NCBI GenBank assembly: GCA_965658615.1
Contig: CBFHSX010000004.1
Span: 5,861 to 69,860, forward strand
Length of the DNA: 64,000 nt
Source of the DNA: UBA8337 sp965658615
GTDB lineage: Bacteria > Pseudomonadota > Alphaproteobacteria > RS24
Reading direction: 5' to 3'
Positions 17,673-26,288 of this stretch are shown here, one piece after another. Positions within the stretch are counted from its first letter, which is position 1. Each line of letters begins with the position of its first letter. Below the pieces are notes generated by a model that searched no databases, was not told the DNA's origin, and saw only the letters and a list, made by a program, of their open reading frames with translations. The position numbers and the translations under genes were made by a program.

Positions 17673-20600
17673 CTAAGCAGTTGATTTTATTTCATCTTTT
17701 GCAGCATCGGCGTTTTTGTCGCGAGCGGTTTCGGCAAATTGCTCGGCCGTCGACAAATCAACCGATAAAAGCTGGCTGACGCCGCGCTCTTGCATGGTCA
17801 CACCAAACAGCCTGTCCATGCGCGCCATGGTCAAGGCGTGGTGGGTAATCAGCAGGAAGCGCGTGCCGGTTTCCTCGGAAATTTCCTTCACCAAATTGCA
17901 GAAACGCTCGACATTGGCGTCATCGAGCGGCGCGTCCACCTCATCAAGCACACAAATCGGTGACGGATTGGTCAAGAAGACAGCGAAAATCAACGCCATG
18001 GCTGTCAGCGCTTGCTCGCCGCCCGACAAAAGCGACATGACTTGCGGCTTTTTGCCCGGCGGGTTGGCGATAATTTCAAGCCCCGCTTCCAATGGGTCAT
18101 CGCTTTCGGTCAAACTCAACTCAGCCGCGCCGCCGCCGAATAATTGCGTGAACAGGCGTTTGAAATGGCCGTTCACCGTATCGAAAGCAGCCAGCAGACG
18201 TTGGCGTCCCTCGCGGTTCAACTGGCCAATGCCGTGACGCAGCTTGTTGATCGCCGCCGTCAATTCTTCGTGCTCCGCCGTCATAGTGGTGATTTGCGTC
18301 TCGATCTCTTCGGCCTCATCCTCGGCGCGCAAATTGACGCCGCCGAGATTTTCGCGCTCGCGGCGCAATTTCTCGAGCTTGGTCTCCATCGCCTCGACAT
18401 CGGGGAAGGGTTTTTCCGGATCATGGCCCGACACAGCCAGCGCCTTATCCGGCTCAATGCGGAGCGCCTCGCGAATCCGTTGACCGGCTTCCTCGACGCG
18501 CAATTTATTGGCCTCGAGCGTCGCCTCCAGACGGGCTTGCGTTTCGCGTGCCTCGCCGGATAGGGCTTGCGTCTCGCGCACTTGCTTATCGGCGGCGGCC
18601 AAATCGGTTTCCGCCATGGCCAGTGCATCGGCGGCGGCTTGGCGCTTGGCCTCAGCCTCGACGATTAAATCGGCCAGCTTACCGCGCTTTTCCGCCAGGG
18701 CGGCAGGCACGTCTTTATATTCAGCGATCTCGGCCGTGCTTGCGGTTTCGCGCGCGGCCAAAGCGGCAATTTGTGCCGTCGCAGCGGTTTGGCGACCTGT
18801 CCATTGCGCGATATCCTCGGCAATGCGTTTGAGGCGCATATCGCGCGCTTCGCGACGGCTTTTTAAGCCGTCCAATTCGGCGCGCGCCTGCGCTTGCACG
18901 CTTCGCGCTTCATCCATCTCGCCGCGCTTGGTCTCGACCGCCGTCAATAAGTCACGCTCGCCGCCCAGAGCCTGCAAATCCTCGGACGCCGTGGCTTCGG
19001 CTTTTTCGATCTCGCTCAAATCCTCGCCAATGCGGACAAGGCTGGCTTCCAGCGCCGTCAGCTTGGCGTTTTGTGTGGCGACGGCGGCCTCGGCTTCGGC
19101 CAAGTGCTTCTGCGCGCTGGCAGCTGCGCCTTGCGCAGCTTTGGCGGCCTGACGCGCCTCGTCCTGCGCCGTACTGGCGGTCTCAACCGCCTCGCGTGCA
19201 TTGTCCAATGTGGTTTTGGCTGCGTCAGCGGCGTTTTCAGCGGCATCAATGTCACCGCTCAATTCATCCAGACGATTGCGCTGCGCCAGACGTGTCGCCG
19301 CCGCACTCGGCGCATCGGCCGCGGCGCAATAGCCGTCCCAGCGCCACAAATCACCATTGCGCGACACCAGCTTTTGGCCCGGCAGCAATTTGTCTTGCAG
19401 CGCGTCCCCGACTTCTTTATCGACCAGACCGACTTGGCTTAGGGTCCGCGTCAACAGACTGGACCCCGCAACATAAGCCGATAAGGGCTCAATGCCGTCG
19501 GGCAGCTTCTGCTCCGGCGCCGTGCTGCCAAGCCCGCCCCAAAAGACCGGCGCATTCGTGTCGGGCGAGGCTTCCAACTCATCACCCAAAGCCGCGCCCA
19601 ACGCCGCTTCATAACCGGCACTCACCGTCACATCATCGACCAGCGCCGGATAGGCATCCTCATCGGTTTGCGCGAATAGCCGCGCCAGCGCATCGCGCTC
19701 GCCGACCAGACGTTCAAGCGCAGCGCGCGCTTCACGCGCCGGATCACCGGCGGCACTTTGTGCCTCGCGGGCCGCGCGATAAGCCGCTTCTGCATCGTTC
19801 AGCGCTTGCTGGGCTTGCGTTTCCTGCGCCTGCAAATCTTCCAATTCACTGCGCCGCGCCGCCACATCGAAATCCGACGCAATCGCGTCTTCAATATCAG
19901 CGCGTGTGTTTTCGGCCTGCGTCTTCTCAGCTTGCAATTTCTCGCGGCGGTTCAAATTGGCGTTCAGCGATTGCTCCAAAGCCTGCTTGCGGGCGCGAAA
20001 CTCGGCCGCCGCTTGCGAGGCCGCGTCATAGGCTTCCTCGCACGCCGCCATAAGGCCGGCGGCGGCGTCAAGTCGGGCCGCGGCTTGCTGCTCGGCTTCT
20101 GATTCATCATCGGAAATCGAGGCGCGCATTTCCGCCTCTTCTTCACCAAGCCGCGTCAATTGCTCTTGCGCGTCGGCAAGCGCTTGTTTCTCACGCGCCG
20201 TATCCTGGCTTATTGTGGCGATTTGCTCTTCCAGCCGCGCAATCATTTGCGTCGCGCGTTCGGCTTCGGCATCCAGACTTTCCTGCTCCAACGTCAGGCG
20301 ACGTAGACCGGCCGCTGCACCGGCTTCGCCATCGCGCAATTCAGGCAAAGCTGCTTGCGCTGTGCTTTGCGCCGTGCTGGCCGAGGCCGACGCGACCCCG
20401 GCTTCCGACACGGCTTTGCGCGCGCTCATCAGCAGGCTCTCGCTTTCCTCGACCATGTCAACCGCTTGCTGCCAGCGCAAATGCAAGGACAGCGCCTCGA
20501 CCTCACGAATTTGGCCGGAGATATTTTTATAGCGCGTCGCTTGGCGGGCTTGGCGTTTCAGCTGGCGCAATTGGGTTTGCAGATTATTGATTGTCTCTTC

Positions 20601-21182
20601 CAGCTTTTCCAGATTGCTTTCCGCCCCGCGCAGGCGCAATTCGGCCTCATGGCGGCGCGAATGCAGACCTGAAATCCCCGCCGCTTCTTCAAGGATACGC
20701 CGCCGTGCTTCCGGCTTGGAATTGATGATCTCGCCGATTTGCCCCTGCTTGACCAGCGAGTTGGAGCGCGCGCCGGTCGAGGCATCAGCAAACATGAGCT
20801 GCACGTCACGGGCGCGCACATCGCGACCGTTAATGCGATAGGCCGAACCGGCATCACGCTCAATGCGGCGCACAACTTCCAGCGCATCACTATCGTTAAA
20901 TTCGGGCGTCGCCTGGCGGGCGCTATTATCCATGGTCAGCAGCACTTCGGCGTGGTTGCGCGAGGGCCGCGTATTGGTGCCGGCGAAAATCACATCTTCC
21001 ATGCCCGCGCCGCGCATGGATTTATACGAGGTCTCGCCCATCACCCAACGCAGCGCTTCCAGCAAATTCGATTTGCCGCAGCCATTCGGCCCGACAATGC
21101 CGGTCATGCCCGGCAAAATGTCGAGATCGACCGGGTCGACAAAGGACTTAAATCCGGAAAGGCGAAGACGATCAAATTTCAT
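17673..21182 (-). CDS. smc: Chromosome segregation protein SMC
   Basis: This is the condensin ATPase that organises and helps segregate the chromosome. The 1169-residue protein has the Walker A GPNGCGKS at 31-38, long coiled coils either side of a hinge near the middle (region around GYEAALGAALGDELEA), the signature LLSGGEQALTAMAL at about 1051-1064 and Walker B CVLDEVDAPLDD at about 1077-1088. It follows the dsbA-like gene by 14 bases on the same strand and so is probably transcribed with it. scpA and scpB are not in the window. Confidence 0.97.
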   Translation of the reverse strand: MKFDRLRLSGFKSFVDPVDLDILPGMTGIVGPNGCGKSNLLEALRWVMGETSYKSMRGAGMEDVIFAGTNTRPSRNHAEVLLTMDNSARQATPEFNDSDALEVVRRIERDAGSAYRINGRDVRARDVQLMFADASTGARSNSLVKQGQIGEIINSKPEARRRILEEAAGISGLHSRRHEAELRLRGAESNLEKLEETINNLQTQLRQLKRQARQATRYKNISGQIREVEALSLHLRWQQAVDMVEESESLLMSARKAVSEAGVASASASTAQSTAQAALPELRDGEAGAAAGLRRLTLEQESLDAEAERATQMIARLEEQIATISQDTAREKQALADAQEQLTRLGEEEAEMRASISDDESEAEQQAAARLDAAAGLMAACEEAYDAASQAAAEFRARKQALEQSLNANLNRREKLQAEKTQAENTRADIEDAIASDFDVAARRSELEDLQAQETQAQQALNDAEAAYRAAREAQSAAGDPAREARAALERLVGERDALARLFAQTDEDAYPALVDDVTVSAGYEAALGAALGDELEASPDTNAPVFWGGLGSTAPEQKLPDGIEPLSAYVAGSSLLTRTLSQVGLVDKEVGDALQDKLLPGQKLVSRNGDLWRWDGYCAAADAPSAAATRLAQRNRLDELSGDIDAAENAADAAKTTLDNAREAVETASTAQDEARQAAKAAQGAAASAQKHLAEAEAAVATQNAKLTALEASLVRIGEDLSEIEKAEATASEDLQALGGERDLLTAVETKRGEMDEARSVQAQARAELDGLKSRREARDMRLKRIAEDIAQWTGRQTAATAQIAALAARETASTAEIAEYKDVPAALAEKRGKLADLIVEAEAKRQAAADALAMAETDLAAADKQVRETQALSGEARETQARLEATLEANKLRVEEAGQRIREALRIEPDKALAVSGHDPEKPFPDVEAMETKLEKLRRERENLGGVNLRAEDEAEEIETQITTMTAEHEELTAAINKLRHGIGQLNREGRQRLLAAFDTVNGHFKRLFTQLFGGGAAELSLTESDDPLEAGLEIIANPPGKKPQVMSLLSGGEQALTAMALIFAVFLTNPSPICVLDEVDAPLDDANVERFCNLVKEISEETGTRFLLITHHALTMARMDRLFGVTMQERGVSQLLSVDLSTAEQFAETARDKNADAAKDEIKSTA

Positions 21183-21196
21183 AATCGAAGGACCCT

Positions 21197-21922
21197 TTAC
21201 GGCAGCAGCGGTTTGATGATTTTGTCAAATGCATCGAGCCCGCGATTGCCTTCCAGTTTTTCGCCATTAATGAAGAAAGTCGGGGTCGAGCGCACACCCA
21301 GCTCGTCGGCCGCCGCTGCCTGCATTTGGCGAATCGCGTCCAGCTTGCCCTCATCCTTCAAGCAGACCACAAAATCAGCCTCGGACAGGCCGGCCTGACG
21401 GGCAATGGCCAACAGCGCATCCATAGGCTGCTCGCTTTGAATCCACTGCATTTGCCGCTTGAACAATATGTCCAAAAAGCCGACCTGCGCTTTTGGTGCG
21501 ACGCATTGCGCCAGCATCGCCCCGGCCGTGGCGTAAGGGTCAAAGGGGAAGGGACGGAAATAAATCTTCACCAGCCCCTGATCGATATATTGCGCCTTCA
21601 GCTTGGGCAGTGTGTCGCGGTGAAAGGCGCCGCAATGCGGGCAAGTGAGCGATGAATATTCAACAATCGTCACCGGCGCATCAGCCTCGCCCAGCACAAT
21701 CTCGCCCATCGGGTTAGGGGTCTCCAGCGCGCCTGCATTGCTTGGCGGTGCGGCTTGCACAGCGACCGGCGCCGTTTCAGTCTCGCCCTCCGCTACCCCG
21801 GCGGCGGGTGCTTCTACCGTTTCCAGCGAATTGTCTTGCGCCGGACGTGTGGCGATAAAGGCCCCGCCGATAATCAGCAGCGCCGCAATGACGGCAGCGA
21901 TAATTTTGTTTTGTTGCGACAC
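21197..21922 (-). CDS. DsbA-family thiol:disulfide oxidoreductase, membrane-anchored
   Basis: The protein has an N-terminal membrane anchor (about 6-25), a low-complexity Ala/Pro/Glu linker to about residue 70, and a thioredoxin-like DsbA domain. The active site is CPHC at 94-97 and the cis-proline loop is RSTPTFF (P214). It should act in the periplasm on secreted thiols. The start is GTG at 21922 with GGAG upstream. Its position between DUF721 and smc is conserved in many alphaproteobacteria for reasons not known to me. Confidence 0.9.
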   Translation of the reverse strand: MSQQNKIIAAVIAALLIIGGAFIATRPAQDNSLETVEAPAAGVAEGETETAPVAVQAAPPSNAGALETPNPMGEIVLGEADAPVTIVEYSSLTCPHCGAFHRDTLPKLKAQYIDQGLVKIYFRPFPFDPYATAGAMLAQCVAPKAQVGFLDILFKRQMQWIQSEQPMDALLAIARQAGLSEADFVVCLKDEGKLDAIRQMQAAAADELGVRSTPTFFINGEKLEGNRGLDAFDKIIKPLLP

Positions 21923-21933
21923 TTGGAACTCCC

Positions 21934-22018
21934 GAATCGAAAATCTGATCCGATTATATCCATCAGCAGTGCGATTCTGTCGCTTGAATCGGCTTGGTGG
22001 AGACGCCCCTGTGGAAAA
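21934..22018 (-). promoter_or_regulatory. Promoter region with GANTC cluster and DnaA-box-like site ahead of dsbA-smc
   Basis: The 98-base gap holds a perfect -10 TATAAT on the minus strand (21958-21953). There are three GANTC sites (21934-21938, 21973-21977, 21986-21990); the middle one falls about 15 bases upstream of the -10, inside the promoter. TTTTCCACA (22018-22010, minus strand) fits the relaxed DnaA box TTWTNCACA and lies just after the DUF721 stop. No good -35 is visible, as in some GcrA-dependent promoters. Function is inferred. Confidence 0.5.
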
Positions 22019-22020
22019 CT

Positions 22021-22545
22021 TTAGCGCTTTTTGCGCCGTTCTACCCGTGCGCCGAGGCGGGCCAAAGCCTGTTTCAACCGCGAATTGTCAAACCCATCAA
22101 GGCTCACTTCGACGGCAGCAATCTCGTCATCACTCAAAGGCGTTTGGCGCGCCGCTTGCGCTTTCAAATAATCCAGCGGCAGCGGGCCTTGTACAATATT
22201 CAGCCGTGCAATGGCTCCGGCACCATAATGCTGATTGATGCGCTCGAGGATAAGCGGTGCCATATGCTGCACTTCCAGCGCCATCGCTCCTTCGACCTTA
22301 ACAGTCAACGCCGCGCCCTCATAGCCGCTGCGCCCGCTGCGCGAAATGCGTTCGGGGCAAGACAGGGCGGCCAGCTGGTTGCCGACAATCATCGGCCAAT
22401 GCGCCAGAATATCGACTTGGCGAAAGCCGCGCTTTTGCATAACCGGCGAGGTGATGCGCCCCAGCACCGCCCCCACGGCGCGGCCCTGAAAACCCTGCGC
22501 CGGTTTGGTTGCCGGTATATCGCGTAAATAAGTCAGCGGTTTCAC
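22021..22545 (-). CDS. DUF721 family protein
   Basis: The 174-residue protein carries the DUF721 core: QVDILAHWPMIVGNQLAAL followed by a basic segment and VQHMAPLILERINQHYG. DciA, the helicase loader of many bacteria, is a DUF721 protein, but the alphaproteobacterial members next to mutY/dsbA/smc are not firmly assigned. The start is a GTG at 22545. It is divergent from mutY with about 32 bases between start codons. The C-terminus is basic (RLGARVERRKKR), consistent with nucleic acid contact. Confidence 0.85.
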   Translation of the reverse strand: MKPLTYLRDIPATKPAQGFQGRAVGAVLGRITSPVMQKRGFRQVDILAHWPMIVGNQLAALSCPERISRSGRSGYEGAALTVKVEGAMALEVQHMAPLILERINQHYGAGAIARLNIVQGPLPLDYLKAQAARQTPLSDDEIAAVEVSLDGFDNSRLKQALARLGARVERRKKR

Positions 22546-22577
22546 GAGCGCTTCTTGCCCCTCTTTCAGATTGGCTT

Positions 22578-23642
22578 ATGCTAGCACATATGTTGGCTGC
22601 CACCCACCCCGCAGAGCTGTTGCTTAACTGGTATGACGCGCATGCGCGGCGTCTGCCATGGCGCGCCCTGCCGCATCAGACGCCCGACCCGTATCATGTC
22701 TGGCTGTCGGAGATTATGCTGCAACAAACCACCGTCACGACGGTGAAGCCGTATTTTGAAAAATTCCTGACGCTGTTTCCGCGGATCACCGATTTGGCCG
22801 CCGCCGAAGACGAGGCCGTGATGGCGGCGTGGGCCGGGCTTGGCTATTACAGCCGCGCCCGCAATTTATTGAAATGCGCCCGCACCATCGTCGCCGAGCA
22901 TGGCGGCGCCTTTCCCGATACCGAAGCGGCGCTTTTAACCCTACCCGGCATCGGCCCCTATACGGCGGCGGCGATTGCCGCCATCGCCTTTAACCGCCCC
23001 GCCGCGCCGGTGGATGGCAATATTGAGCGCGTGCTGGCGCGGCTGTTTGATATGCACACGCCGCTGCCGGCGCTGAAAGTCGAGGTCAAAGAAAAAAATG
23101 CCGGGCTGGTGCCGCAAGACCGGCCGGGCGATTTCGCGCAAGCCATGATGGATCTGGGCGCAACCCTGTGCACGCCGAAACGCCCCGATTGTCTTTTATG
23201 CCCATGGCGCGAGATTTGCGCCGGTCGCGCCAAAGGCACGGCCGAGGTTTTGCCGAAGCGCGCGGCGAAAAAACCCAAGCCGGAGCGCAGCGGCACGGTG
23301 TTTTGGTTAGAAAACGCCAAGGGCGAAGTGCTGATGGCCCGCCGCGCCGATAAGGGTCTGCTGGGCGGCATGCGCGTCTTCCCCTCAACCGGTTGGGACA
23401 CGCCGAATAATTCGCGCCTGCCCGAGATTTTGCCGCCCGCCATGCAAAACGGCTGGACGCGCCTCGACGCCGAGATTATCCACGTCTTCACCCATTTCCG
23501 CCTCACCCTAAAAGTCGACGCGCAAACCGCCCCGAAAGGCTGGCGCAAACCACGAGGCTTTGACTGGGTGCATCCAAAAGATTTCGACACCAACGCCCTG
23601 CCCAGCGTGATGATGAAAGTGGCGAAAGCGGTTTTGTTCTAA
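22578..23642 (+). CDS. mutY: A/G-specific adenine glycosylase
   Basis: MutY removes adenine mispaired with 8-oxoguanine. The 354-residue protein has the catalytic Glu (about 45, SEIMLQQTTV), the helix-hairpin-helix LPGIGPYTAAAIAAIAF ending in the catalytic Asp (about 146, PVDGNIERV), and the 4Fe-4S motif with Cys at about 198, 205, 208 and 214. A C-terminal Nudix-like domain follows. The ATG at 22590 is an equally possible start; neither has a strong ribosome site. It converges with the crotonase gene and overlaps its stop by four bases. Confidence 0.95.
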   Translation: MLAHMLAATHPAELLLNWYDAHARRLPWRALPHQTPDPYHVWLSEIMLQQTTVTTVKPYFEKFLTLFPRITDLAAAEDEAVMAAWAGLGYYSRARNLLKCARTIVAEHGGAFPDTEAALLTLPGIGPYTAAAIAAIAFNRPAAPVDGNIERVLARLFDMHTPLPALKVEVKEKNAGLVPQDRPGDFAQAMMDLGATLCTPKRPDCLLCPWREICAGRAKGTAEVLPKRAAKKPKPERSGTVFWLENAKGEVLMARRADKGLLGGMRVFPSTGWDTPNNSRLPEILPPAMQNGWTRLDAEIIHVFTHFRLTLKVDAQTAPKGWRKPRGFDWVHPKDFDTNALPSVMMKVAKAVLF

Positions 23643-24403
23643 ATATCCCCGAAATCGCCGCTGCGGCCTTTGCCGCCGGCAAAGCGGGCGGCGCCGTCGG
23701 AGGCGCCGGCGCGCAGGGAAGCGGCACCGATGTCGGCTTCATATTTTAACGCGTCGGCCATTGGCAGACCCCATTGCGCCAACACGCTTTGGCGGTCATT
23801 GCGCATGCAGGCTTGCGGGAATTGCGCCAATTGCGCGGCAATCTCCAACGCTGCATCCAGCGCCGTGCCGTCATCAACCACGCGATTGGCGAGACCGAAA
23901 GACAGTGCCTCTTCGGCCCCGACCGGGCGACCGGTGAGGATCATATCCATGGCGCGCGATTGGCCGATAAGGCGCGGCAAGCGCACTGTGCCGCCATCAA
24001 TGAGCGGCACGCCCCACCGGCGGCAATAAACGCCGAACACGGCCGAGCGACCGGCGATACGCATATCGCACATGACCGACAGCTCCAATCCACCGGCCAC
24101 GGCATGGCCTTCGACTGCCGCGATAGACGGCTTGGTCAATTCCAGCCAGCTTGGCCCCATGGGGGCGGTGGCGTCAAAACCTTGTTTATCGGCGACGGCT
24201 TTCAAATCCGCACCGGCGCAAAAATGCCCGTCCGTGCCGGTCAGAATATGCACGGCGACCGTGTCGTCAGCCTCGGCTTCCAAAAAAGCGGCTTGCAGCG
24301 CGGCGGCGGTTTCCGGATCGACGGCATTGCGCGCGGCGGCGCGGTTGATGGTGATGATATTGCTCGCGCCCGCGCGGCGCGTCGTGACTTTTGGCTGGCT
24401 CAT
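23639..24403 (-). CDS. Enoyl-CoA hydratase/isomerase family protein
   Basis: This is a crotonase-fold protein of 254 residues with the oxyanion-hole segments HFCAGADLKAVAD (about 61-73) and AVEGHAVAGGLELSVMCDMRI (about 95-115, broken across two blocks). Only one acidic residue pattern of the two hydratase glutamates is clear, so hydratase versus isomerase or another crotonase activity is open. It lies 33 bases downstream of ccrM in the same direction and may share its transcript. Nothing else nearby fixes the substrate. Confidence 0.85.
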   Translation of the reverse strand: MSQPKVTTRRAGASNIITINRAAARNAVDPETAAALQAAFLEAEADDTVAVHILTGTDGHFCAGADLKAVADKQGFDATAPMGPSWLELTKPSIAAVEGHAVAGGLELSVMCDMRIAGRSAVFGVYCRRWGVPLIDGGTVRLPRLIGQSRAMDMILTGRPVGAEEALSFGLANRVVDDGTALDAALEIAAQLAQFPQACMRNDRQSVLAQWGLPMADALKYEADIGAASLRAGASDGAARFAGGKGRSGDFGDI

Positions 24404-24436
24404 ATCGGCTCTCCCTCTTGCGAGAAGCCTAACATA

Positions 24437-25546
24437 CTAGCCCTCGTCGCGCACCTTTTGGCGTAGATTATCGATCGGCACCAGGCGGTCGCCATCCTTA
24501 TAGTGCCAATAGGTCCAACCATTGCAGCTTGGCGCGTTTTGCGCGGCGGCCCCCATTTTATGAATCGAGCCTGAGGGCGCGTTTTTCTCGGCCCCCAGTT
24601 TCACCGAACCATCAGCCCGCACTTTGGCGCGCACTTTGCGGGCCGGACCGAAAAGCTGCGTGCCGGGCTTTACCAGACCGCGCTCAACCAGCGTGCCAAA
24701 GGCCACGCGCGGCTGCGCTTTCGGACTTTCGGTCAGTTGCAAATCGGCCTCGTTGAGCTTTTCGATACGACCAATGCGCTGCATAGCGGCTTCGGCATAA
24801 TCGGCCTCGGCTTCAATGCCGATAAAATGACGGCCCAGCTTTTTGGCCACTGCGCCGGTTGTGCCGGTGCCGAAAAACGGGTCGAGCACGACATCGCCGA
24901 TCTGGCTGCTGGCCAACAGCACGCGGTGCAGCAGCGCTTCGGGTTTTTGCGTCGGGTGCAGCTTGCCGCCCTCTTCGCCTTTCAAACGCTCGCCGCCATT
25001 GCAAATCGGCAGGCTCCAATCGGAGCGCATTTGCACATCATCATTCAGCGTCTTCATGGCCTGATAGTTAAATGTATAGCCGGTGGCGTTTTCATCCGGC
25101 GCGGCCCAAATCAGGGTTTCATGCGCATTGGTAAAACGCGTGCCGCGAAAATTCGGCATCGGATTGGTTTTGCGCCAAATAATATCATTGAGGATCCAAT
25201 AGCCGAGATCCTGCAAGGCCGTGCCGACGCGGAAAATATTGTGATAGCTGCCAATCACCCATAGCGTGCCGCTCGGTTTCAACACACGTTGCGCCTCGGC
25301 CAGCCAGCGCCGGGTGAAAGCGTCATAGGCAGCAAAACTGTCAAATTTATCCCAATCATCGGTCACCGCATCGACTTTGCTTTGGTCGGGCCGGTGTAAC
25401 TCGTTTTTCAATTGCAGATTATAGGGCGGATCGGCAAACACCAGATCGACGCAATTATCGGGCAATTCCGCCAAACGCGCGAGGCAATCGCCCTGCAGGA
25501 TTTGATCGAGCGGCAAATTGGCGGGGGTTTTTTGTTTTTTCGACAT
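24437..25546 (-). CDS. ccrM: Cell-cycle DNA adenine methyltransferase CcrM (GANTC)
   Basis: CcrM methylates the A of GANTC after replication and sets promoter methylation state through the cell cycle. The protein (369 residues from the chosen ATG) has the catalytic DPPY at 39-42 and the SAM motif DPFFGTGTTGA. The roughly 80-residue C-terminal domain, specific to CcrM enzymes, ends near SCNGWTYWHYKDGDRLVPID. Alternative starts lie at 25558 and 25564; none has a strong ribosome site. It follows rnhB after 97 bases that contain DnaA boxes and GANTC sites. Confidence 0.96.
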   Translation of the reverse strand: MSKKQKTPANLPLDQILQGDCLARLAELPDNCVDLVFADPPYNLQLKNELHRPDQSKVDAVTDDWDKFDSFAAYDAFTRRWLAEAQRVLKPSGTLWVIGSYHNIFRVGTALQDLGYWILNDIIWRKTNPMPNFRGTRFTNAHETLIWAAPDENATGYTFNYQAMKTLNDDVQMRSDWSLPICNGGERLKGEEGGKLHPTQKPEALLHRVLLASSQIGDVVLDPFFGTGTTGAVAKKLGRHFIGIEAEADYAEAAMQRIGRIEKLNEADLQLTESPKAQPRVAFGTLVERGLVKPGTQLFGPARKVRAKVRADGSVKLGAEKNAPSGSIHKMGAAAQNAPSCNGWTYWHYKDGDRLVPIDNLRQKVRDEG

Positions 25547-25557
25547 GAGGGAACCAT

Positions 25558-25595
25558 GAGTCATCGCGAGTCCGGCGTCAATCCCTCAAGGATTC
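25558..25595 (-). promoter_or_regulatory. Three GANTC sites in the ccrM leader
   Basis: GAGTC at 25558-25562, GAGTC at 25568-25572 and GATTC at 25591-25595 lie within 38 bases immediately upstream of the ccrM start. GANTC is expected about once per 256 bases by chance at even composition. In Caulobacter, GANTC sites in the ccrM leader make its expression depend on methylation state. Autoregulation here is inferred from that precedent. Confidence 0.65.
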
Positions 25596-25618
25596 CAATG
25601 GCTTATTTAATTTTAGAG

Positions 25619-25639
25619 TTATCCACAGGCCTATCCACA
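25619..25639 (+). promoter_or_regulatory. Pair of DnaA boxes between rnhB and ccrM
   Basis: TTATCCACA at 25619-25627 is a perfect consensus DnaA box, and CTATCCACA at 25631-25639 differs at one base. They are in the same orientation, 12 bases apart start to start. They begin just after the rnhB stop codon. An AT-rich stretch on the ccrM side (TAAAATTAAATAA on the minus strand) could be the -10 region, which would put the boxes over the -35 and spacer. Confidence 0.7.
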
Positions 25640-25643
25640 GGGG

Positions 25644-26288
25644 CTATATGTGGGAGGACATGTCGGTTTCGCCCCTCAATATATCGCTTTCGAGGATTTT
25701 TTTTATCGGCGCATAAGACCGCCGATGATGCGGGGTCACGCCAAGCCGTGCCAGCCCCTCTTGATGCGCCTTCGCGCCATAGCCCTTATTCGACGCCCAG
25801 CCATAGCCCGGAAAATCTGCATCCAGTCTTGCCATTTGCCGGTCGCGCGTCACCTTGGCCAAAATCGATGCCGCTGCAATGGACGGTGACAGCCCGTCAC
25901 CGCCGATCAGCGCGCTGGAGGGATACCGCCATGTCGGCAGGCGATTGCCATCAACCAGCACATGATGCGGCGTGCCGATTGCGGCCGCCAGCGCATCAAC
26001 GGCGCGTGCCATGGCCAAATGAGTCGCTTGAAGAATATTCAAGGCATCAATTTCCGCCACGCTGGCCTCGCCGACGCCATGCGGCAGCGCCAACAGCGCC
26101 TCAAACAGCGTGTCGCGCTTTTTTGCCGTCAGTTTTTTGCTGTCATTAACCGGCAAATCAAAAGCGGCCGGCAGGCAGATAGCGGCGGCGACCACCGGCC
26201 CGGCCCACGGGCCTCGGCCGGCCTCATCGACGCCGAAAACGGGTTTTTCGGGCCAGCCCTGTTTCTGTTCCGGCCCGAAATCCATCAT
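25644..26288 (-). CDS. rnhB: Ribonuclease HII
   Basis: RNase HII removes RNA and single ribonucleotides from DNA. The 214-residue protein has the catalytic opening VFGVDEAGRGPWAGPVVAA with Asp and Glu at about 21-22, and further on LVDGNRLP and SIAAASILAKVTRDR. The start codon overlaps the end of gcvPB (ATGA type), which ties it to the glycine cleavage operon. rnhB next to ccrM is a common alphaproteobacterial arrangement. Confidence 0.96.
   Translation of the reverse strand: MMDFGPEQKQGWPEKPVFGVDEAGRGPWAGPVVAAAICLPAAFDLPVNDSKKLTAKKRDTLFEALLALPHGVGEASVAEIDALNILQATHLAMARAVDALAAAIGTPHHVLVDGNRLPTWRYPSSALIGGDGLSPSIAAASILAKVTRDRQMARLDADFPGYGWASNKGYGAKAHQEGLARLGVTPHHRRSYAPIKKILESDILRGETDMSSHI

Noticed and set aside
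23639..24403. A phage or defence role for the crotonase-ccrM pair
   Set aside because: CcrM here has the full solitary cell-cycle form with its C-terminal domain, and no restriction enzyme gene is nearby.
25607..25621. Possible CtrA site near ccrM
   Set aside because: TTAA followed by seven bases and GTTA matches only one half of TTAA-N7-TTAA; I keep it only as a half-site not worth calling.
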